This document shows positions 4,348-8,714 of a stretch of DNA of 8,714 nucleotides, one piece after another; positions within the stretch are counted from its first letter, which is position 1, and every line of letters starts with the position of its first letter. The translations under genes were made by a program, and so were the position numbers. The DNA comes from JAFGQU01 sp964483625. GTDB taxonomy: Bacteria; Omnitrophota; Gorgyraeia; Duberdicusellales; 4484-171. Location of the stretch: the NCBI GenBank assembly GCA_964483625.1, contig CAZABB010000056.1, forward strand, positions 1 to 8,714. Direction: 5' to 3'. A model generated the notes under the pieces. That model saw only the letters and a list, made by a program, of their open reading frames with translations, had not been told where the DNA came from and made no database searches.

Positions 4348-4952
4348 GCTGATACCATTTGTTTTTTAAGAAGTTTCTTTTTGGCGATTTTACCGCGCAC
4401 GACCTCGGCGGTCTGCAGATCTCCCAGGGCGATCCGGATTACCCGGATATTCTCTTTGGTTTCGGGGATTTTTACCTTCTCGAATAAATTCACCCGCTGG
4501 GAAGTAATTCTCAATTCTTCCTGGAGTATCTCCTGCTGCTTCTGAACGATCATCTTTTTTGCCTTCAGCCGGATATATTCTTTACACGCCTCTATCCCCT
4601 GATCAACCCAGAGCGGCGTACGTATGAGATCATACTCTTTTTCTTCGAATTCCACGTCTTGATATACCGGGATATCGATCCCGGCGATATTGCCGGTTAT
4701 ACTCACAATCTTCTCGACGTTAAAAAACTGATCGAGCCCGACGTCCTGGGCGAACACATCTACCCACTCATTGACATTTCGCAGGAAATCCTCGGTCTGA
4801 CGGTCAAGCTCTGTGATCATACGGTTGATCTTGCCGATCTCGGTCTGAAGCTGCTGTTTTTTGAGCTGCAGTGTGGGAAGATACCGGACAAACATCTTCA
4901 GTGTCTCTTTCTGTTTCCTCAGTTCATTTTTCGTCAGCTTAATCTTCCCCAT
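4344..4952 (-). CDS. atpD: V/A-type ATPase subunit D (central rotor shaft)
   Basis: This is the central-stalk shaft that rotates inside the A3B3 head. The N-terminal signature is typical: KIKLTKNELRKQKETLKMF, followed by a long helix to about residue 65. A second long helix occupies about 130-200 and ends in a lysine-rich stretch (RGKIAKKKLLKKQ). The two helices pair as an antiparallel coiled coil, with a small globular insert between (about 70-125). Length (202) is normal. The start is fixed by the family N-terminus, although no Shine-Dalgarno site lies before it: a stem-loop repeat ends only two bases upstream of the ATG. It is followed by atpI with a four-base overlap. Confidence 0.95.
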   Translation of the reverse strand: MGKIKLTKNELRKQKETLKMFVRYLPTLQLKKQQLQTEIGKINRMITELDRQTEDFLRNVNEWVDVFAQDVGLDQFFNVEKIVSITGNIAGIDIPVYQDVEFEEKEYDLIRTPLWVDQGIEACKEYIRLKAKKMIVQKQQEILQEELRITSQRVNLFEKVKIPETKENIRVIRIALGDLQTAEVVRGKIAKKKLLKKQMVSA

Positions 4953-4954
4953 AA

Positions 4955-5048
4955 CATGTCACAAGGTCACATAGACACATAGTCACACGTGAATATCACA
5001 ATATTCCTTATTTTCTTACTTGTGACATGCGACGTGTGTCTTTGTAGC
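4955..5048. repeat. Inverted-repeat element built from GTCACA/ACACATAG words
   Basis: CATGTCACAAG (4955-4965) and CTTGTGACATG (5019-5029) are perfect 11-bp inverted repeats. Inside them GAATAT-CACA-ATATTC (4991-5006) forms a second perfect hairpin. The left side contains tandem eight-base words (GTCACATA, GACACATA, GTCACACG; 4967-4990), and the right flank (5030-5048) has the complementary type (GACGTGTGTCT). The element fills most of the 106-bp gap between atpB and atpD. Confidence 0.65.
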
Positions 5049-5058
5049 TCTAAACGGT

Positions 5059-6354
5059 TCATTGTTTGGGCCAGAATTCTTTAATGAGATCGGTCCGAAA
5101 ACTGGTTTCCTGAGGGGCGAAGCATTCACTTAAAATTTTCCACCCATTATTCAGAGCTTCCTCAAGCGGTATCTTTACCGAAAGGTCCATCATCTGCGAT
5201 TCGAAAAGCCCTCCGTATTTCAGCAGCTTGTTATCCCAGTCGCTCATGCGGAACCCCATCGCTTTTTTCTCCTCGGTTTCCTTAAACTGGGCATACAGCT
5301 GAATCATCCCGTCCATAATCGCCCGGTGGTCCTTGCGGGTCTTGCCGTTGACTTGCTGTTTCAGACGACTTAAGGAACCGAACGGCTCGATACGCCCGTT
5401 GCGCAGATAGAATTGCCCTTCGGTAATATATCCGGTATTATCGGGAACCGGATGCGTCACATCGTCACCGGGCATGGTCGTCACCGCCAGTACCGTAATC
5501 GATCCGGCTTCTTCAAAATCCACCGCCTTCTCATACCGTGCCGCCAATTGACTGTATAAATCTCCCGGATACCCACGGTTGGAGGGGACCTGCTCCATCG
5601 TGATCGCGATTTCTTTTAAGGCGTCACTGAAGTTAGTCATATCGGTCAAAAGCACCAGTACGTCTTTGCCTTGCAGCGCAAATTTTTCGGCAACCGCAAG
5701 ACTTAAATCCGGCACCATTAACCCTTCTACGATCGGATCGGACGCGGTATGAATAAAAAAGATCGTACGATCAAGCGCGCCGCCTTCCTCCAGCGTGTTC
5801 TTGAAAAACAGATACTGGTCGTATTTAAGTCCGATGCCGCCTAAAACGATCATATCCACCTCCGCCTGAAGGGCGATACGCGCCAGGAGTTCGTTGTAGG
5901 GTTCGCCGGAGACGGAAAAAATAGGCAGTTTTTGCGAAACGACCAGAGAATTAAAAACATCGATCATCGGAATGTTCGTCCGGATCATGCGATTGGGAAT
6001 GATCCGTTTAGCCGGGTTCACCGGCGGGCCGGCGATTTCAATCAGGTTTTCTCCCAGCTCGGGGCCCCGGTCACGGGGACTCCCGCTCCCGTCAAAAATT
6101 CTTCCCATCATATTTTCGGAAAACGCAACCTGCATTGGATTGCCCAAAAACCGGACCTCGTCTTCGGTAGAGACACCGCGACTACCCGAAAACACCTGCA
6201 GCGAAACCGTCTCCCCGTCTAATTTTATAACCTGGGCTAACGAGGCACCCCGGAATGTTTTGATCTGGGCAAGCTCTCCGTAGGAAACCCCGCCGGCCTT
6301 GACCGTTATAACATTACCCACTATGCTTAGTATCTTACTATGAACTTTTTTCAT
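5059..6354 (-). CDS. atpB: V/A-type ATPase subunit B (non-catalytic head subunit)
   Basis: This is the regulatory nucleotide-binding subunit that alternates with A in the hexameric head. The N-terminal beta-barrel covers about 1-75. The P-loop position is degenerate (SVSGEPYNEL, 148-157) and lacks the GKT of a working Walker A, as expected for B. QVPSNRGYPGDLYSQLA (255-271) is the family signature block. R330 in FGSLSRL is the arginine finger that reaches the catalytic site of A. Length (431) is at the short end of normal. The start at 6354 overlaps the end of atpA by 17 bp. GAGGAG seven bases upstream, inside atpA, supports it. The gap to atpD is occupied by a repeat element. Confidence 0.97.
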   Translation of the reverse strand: MKKVHSKILSIVGNVITVKAGGVSYGELAQIKTFRGASLAQVIKLDGETVSLQVFSGSRGVSTEDEVRFLGNPMQVAFSENMMGRIFDGSGSPRDRGPELGENLIEIAGPPVNPAKRIIPNRMIRTNIPMIDVFNSLVVSQKLPIFSVSGEPYNELLARIALQAEVDMIVLGGIGLKYDQYLFFKNTLEEGGALDRTIFFIHTASDPIVEGLMVPDLSLAVAEKFALQGKDVLVLLTDMTNFSDALKEIAITMEQVPSNRGYPGDLYSQLAARYEKAVDFEEAGSITVLAVTTMPGDDVTHPVPDNTGYITEGQFYLRNGRIEPFGSLSRLKQQVNGKTRKDHRAIMDGMIQLYAQFKETEEKKAMGFRMSDWDNKLLKYGGLFESQMMDLSVKIPLEEALNNGWKILSECFAPQETSFRTDLIKEFWPKQ

Positions 6355-8161
6355 TTTCTGACTCCTCGCTCGTCTGTTTGTTTTCGGAAAAGTCCTCCTG
6401 GGCGTTTTCCGGCTGTCCAGTCTGAGTCGACTCTTTTGCCTGTTTTTCGTTCAGGTATCCATCTATCGCGTTTTCCTGCTGTTTAAATTCTTCGCTCTCC
6501 CACGGCTTATAGTTCCAGTCGATAAACCGCTGGCGTAATTCATAGAAAAATTTCCGTGCTTCTTCTTTGCCGGCGAAGTCGAATCTTTTCTCTAAAACCC
6601 CGGCGACCTTATTGAAAACATACTCCTGACGCGGCCGGGTCGTTGCCGCGTCGATCTCGTCGAACCCGTTCTGCTGCAGGTATACATTATCGAGAAACTC
6701 CGCTTTCAAATATACGGTAAAATCCTCTATCGGCGTACCCTCCTCGCCGACGACCTTCATCATCTGACTTACCTCATTGCCTTCAAACAGGATTTTCCGC
6801 GCCGCAAGAATTTTTTCCTGAGAGATAACACTCTCATACCGGGACCAGCTTTCCAGCGGATCAATGGAAGGGAACCTTCGGGCATTGGCCCGGTCGCGGG
6901 AAAGACCGTGAAACGCCCCCACGACTTTTAACGTCGACTGGGTAACCGGCTCTTCGAAGTTCCCGCCGGCCGGACTTACCGTCCCTCCAATCGTAAGACT
7001 TCCCATCCGGCCAAACGGCAGTTCGACCAGACCGGCTCGTTCGTAAAATTCGGCAATGCGCGATTCCAGATACGCCGGGTAGGCTTCCTCACCGGGAATT
7101 TCCTCAAGCCGCCCGGAAACTTCCCGCATCGCCTGAGCCCAACGCGATGTCGAATCGGCAAGCAACAAGACGTTTAGTCCCATCTGACGATAATATTCAC
7201 CCAGTGTCGCCGCGGTATACACCGAGGCTTCCCGCGCGGCAACGGGCATGGAACTGGTATTACAAATGATAATCGTACGCTCCATTAAAGACTTTCCCGT
7301 GCGGGGATCGGTAAGTTCGGGAAACTCCCGCAATGTTTCAACAACTTCTCCCGCTCGTTCCCCGCAGGCGGCGATGATTACGATATCAGCTTCAGCGTGC
7401 CGGCTGGTAATCTGCTGAATAACCGTCTTACCGGCGCCAAACGGACCGGGGATACAATAGGTGCCGCCTTTGGCTACCGGACAAAATGTATCAATAATAC
7501 GTACTTTGGTGATCAACGGTTCCGAAGGAAGTTTTTTCTCAACATACGCCTGAATGGGTATTTTCACCGGCCACTCAAATACCATGGTTAATTCGATCGT
7601 TTTCCCCTGCGTATCCTTGATACGGGCGATCGGGACATCGATACGGTAATCTCCCTCATCGGCAACCCACTCCACGCGATACTCCCCTTCGAGATTGAAC
7701 GGGACCATGATAAGATGTTCGAAGATACCCTCCGGCACCATTCCCAAAGGCATCCCTTTCCGTACCAGATCCTCCGGCTTGATCCGGGGCGTAAAATGCC
7801 ATTGGGTCCGGTTATCCAGCGCCGCCAGTTCGACTCCCCGCGGCAGGAAAAATCCAAACTCCTCAGCCAAGCCGGGCAGAGGAGTCTGCAACCCGTCAAA
7901 AATTTTCCCCAGGAGCCCCGGCCCCAACTGTACCGAAAGCATCTCCCCGCTGAATTCAACTTTATCACCGACTTTCAAACCCTTGGTATCCTCAAACACC
8001 TGCATATTGGCGATATCGCCCTGAATCCTGATCACTTCCGACTTCAATCGTTCCTGATCTTTGATGACATATCCCACTTCGTTCTGAGATATGCGTTCGG
8101 AAAACTTAACCGAAAGCATATTCCCGTTAATCATGACGATTTCACCGTAATGTTTACTCAT
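6338..8161 (-). CDS. atpA: V/A-type ATPase catalytic subunit A
   Basis: This is the ATP-hydrolysing or ATP-making subunit of the cytoplasmic head. The order is a beta-barrel (1-75), the A-specific non-homologous insert (about 110-200), and the nucleotide-binding core. The core has Walker A GPFGAGKT (239-246), CGERAGE with catalytic Glu268, Walker B VLLLADSTSRWA (331-342) and VSPAGGNFEEPVT (395-407). A helical C-terminal domain follows. The last 35 residues or so (KQAKESTQTGQ onward) are a polar Glu/Gln/Ser/Asn-rich tail that makes the protein (607 aa) longer than the usual 580-590; the tail carries the ribosome binding site of atpB. ATG overlaps the upstream stop (ATGA, 8161-8158), with GAGG six to seven bases ahead, which implies coupled translation. 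Confidence 0.98.
   Translation of the reverse strand: MSKHYGEIVMINGNMLSVKFSERISQNEVGYVIKDQERLKSEVIRIQGDIANMQVFEDTKGLKVGDKVEFSGEMLSVQLGPGLLGKIFDGLQTPLPGLAEEFGFFLPRGVELAALDNRTQWHFTPRIKPEDLVRKGMPLGMVPEGIFEHLIMVPFNLEGEYRVEWVADEGDYRIDVPIARIKDTQGKTIELTMVFEWPVKIPIQAYVEKKLPSEPLITKVRIIDTFCPVAKGGTYCIPGPFGAGKTVIQQITSRHAEADIVIIAACGERAGEVVETLREFPELTDPRTGKSLMERTIIICNTSSMPVAAREASVYTAATLGEYYRQMGLNVLLLADSTSRWAQAMREVSGRLEEIPGEEAYPAYLESRIAEFYERAGLVELPFGRMGSLTIGGTVSPAGGNFEEPVTQSTLKVVGAFHGLSRDRANARRFPSIDPLESWSRYESVISQEKILAARKILFEGNEVSQMMKVVGEEGTPIEDFTVYLKAEFLDNVYLQQNGFDEIDAATTRPRQEYVFNKVAGVLEKRFDFAGKEEARKFFYELRQRFIDWNYKPWESEEFKQQENAIDGYLNEKQAKESTQTGQPENAQEDFSENKQTSEESENEKSS
6352..6367 (-). promoter_or_regulatory. 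Ribosome binding site of atpB inside the atpA coding end
   Basis: Leftward GAGGAG (6367-6362), a seven-base spacer and ATG at 6354-6352 all lie within the last codons of atpA. This decides the atpB start and ties its translation to that of atpA. Confidence 0.65.
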
Positions 8162-8655
8162 AGAGTTACCTCACATATTTGGGTAAATTTTTCTTTACCG
8201 TGTTCTTTATTAAATACCTCTAATCGTTCCAGTATCTGCAGTTTTAAAAAATACGCTATGAAAAATGCCAGGTCGAAATAATGCCCCTGGGCAATTTCAT
8301 CGATAAAATCCCAGTGTATACGGAGAAGCTTTTTCTCTTTTTCCAGAGGATTCCCTTCCAGGACGTTTCCGGAAAGGTCGCCGGAAAACTTATACTCGCC
8401 TTGATCCTTCCGCTCTCGGCGGTATTGAGCGATTTCTCTTCGTAACGCCGATTCGAATCCTTTATATTGCGCCATCAGCGGCGGATCCTGGGGCTGGAGA
8501 GAAAAGGAATCCAGATCGATACCCTCAAGAACGGCTACATCCTTCGGGCAAAACCATTTTTGCGCTTCCTCCCGGAACGAATCGCACGAAAAAAAGCTTC
8601 TTTCTCCAAACCGCAACAGCGGCAGTTGGGCGGCAAAATAGTAATATTGAGCCAT
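8158..8655 (-). CDS. DUF2764-family protein of the V-ATPase operon (165 aa)
   Basis: The protein is soluble, with no signal peptide or membrane helix. It starts MAQYYYFAAQLPLLRFGE and has a helix-rich, charged C-terminal half (KKLLRIHWDFIDEIAQGHYFDLAFFIAYFLKLQILERLEVF). Its place between subunits E and A matches the conserved DUF2764 gene of chlamydial and spirochaetal V-ATPase operons (Chlamydia trachomatis CT309 position). Function is not established. Because the window shows no C/d, F or G gene, I infer that it could be a divergent central-stalk or socket subunit. Family assignment is by operon position and N-terminal resemblance, from memory. It follows atpE by five bases and overlaps atpA by four (ATGA). 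The Shine-Dalgarno site is weak, so coupling to atpE is likely. Confidence 0.75.
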   Translation of the reverse strand: MAQYYYFAAQLPLLRFGERSFFSCDSFREEAQKWFCPKDVAVLEGIDLDSFSLQPQDPPLMAQYKGFESALRREIAQYRRERKDQGEYKFSGDLSGNVLEGNPLEKEKKLLRIHWDFIDEIAQGHYFDLAFFIAYFLKLQILERLEVFNKEHGKEKFTQICEVTL

Positions 8656-8660
8656 ATTCT

Positions 8661-8714
8661 CTATTCTGGTTCGAGAACCGAAAGAAGCTCGGCTACCCGG
8701 GGGGTAACCAGTAA
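8661..8714 (-). CDS. atpE: V/A-type ATPase subunit E, C-terminal end (partial)
   Basis: Only the last 17 codons and the stop are in the window. They read LLVTPRVAELLSVLEPE and end at TAG (8663-8661), five bases before the DUF2764 start. The frame is open to the window edge. Identity comes from operon order (E, DUF2764, A, B, D, I, K) and from the leucine-rich helical tail typical of the peripheral-stalk subunit E. The fragment alone could not prove it. Confidence 0.6.
   Translation of the reverse strand, partial: LLVTPRVAELLSVLEPE

Noticed and set aside
2578..8161. Many overlapping frames on both strands within the ATPase genes
   Set aside because: They are shadows of the large, well-supported coding regions and have no family signatures of their own.

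Overview
The window looks bacterial. The best guess is a member of the PVC-related lineages or another candidate-phylum Gram-negative (Omnitrophota-like). This rests on a V/A-type ATPase operon in the order E, DUF2764, A, B, D, I, K, which I know from Chlamydiae and spirochaetes. It also rests on intergenic gaps filled by short-word inverted repeats and on a GIY-YIG gene lodged in a tRNA locus. No rRNA or other phylogenetic marker is present, so the assignment is inference.

Layout, left to right. (1) 1-560: an orphan plus-strand gene for a 126-residue protein with one N-terminal membrane anchor. (2) 561-1000: no convincing gene, but a dense series of perfect hairpins, a compact three-way junction (807-849) and long-range complementary ends; I call it a candidate structured RNA of about 390 nt. 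A terminator at 951-986 separates it from the leftward genes. (3) 1060-1358: two leftward tRNA genes, Asp(GUC) and Val(UAC), separated by an inverted-repeat element that carries a good promoter for tRNA-Asp. (4) 1328-1680: a degenerate second copy of tRNA-Val, running from its 5' end into the T-loop, then a small GIY-YIG nuclease gene split by one frameshift. The nuclease frame runs into the intact tRNA-Val. (5) 1682-2023: no gene seen; hairpins and repeat fragments. (6) 2024-8714: the V/A-ATPase operon, leftward, from the last 18 codons of subunit E to the membrane ring subunit K.

The ATPase genes form one machine. A and B make the catalytic head, D is the rotor shaft, E is the peripheral stalk, I is the membrane stator and K is the ion-carrying ring. 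F, G/H and C/d genes are not seen in the window; the small DUF2764 protein sits where some of that function may have moved. K has the Thr-Gln, Gln and Glu residues that bind sodium in Enterococcus hirae NtpK, so sodium coupling is plausible.

The most unusual part is the tRNA-Val locus. The 5' part of the tRNA is duplicated around the nuclease gene. The upstream copy has become a leader with a perfect GC-rich hairpin that keeps UAC in its loop and supplies a Shine-Dalgarno sequence. The 3' end of the nuclease gene holds a TTGAAA-17-TATATA promoter for the intact tRNA. This looks like a small selfish or homing element that inserts into a tRNA gene and rebuilds it.
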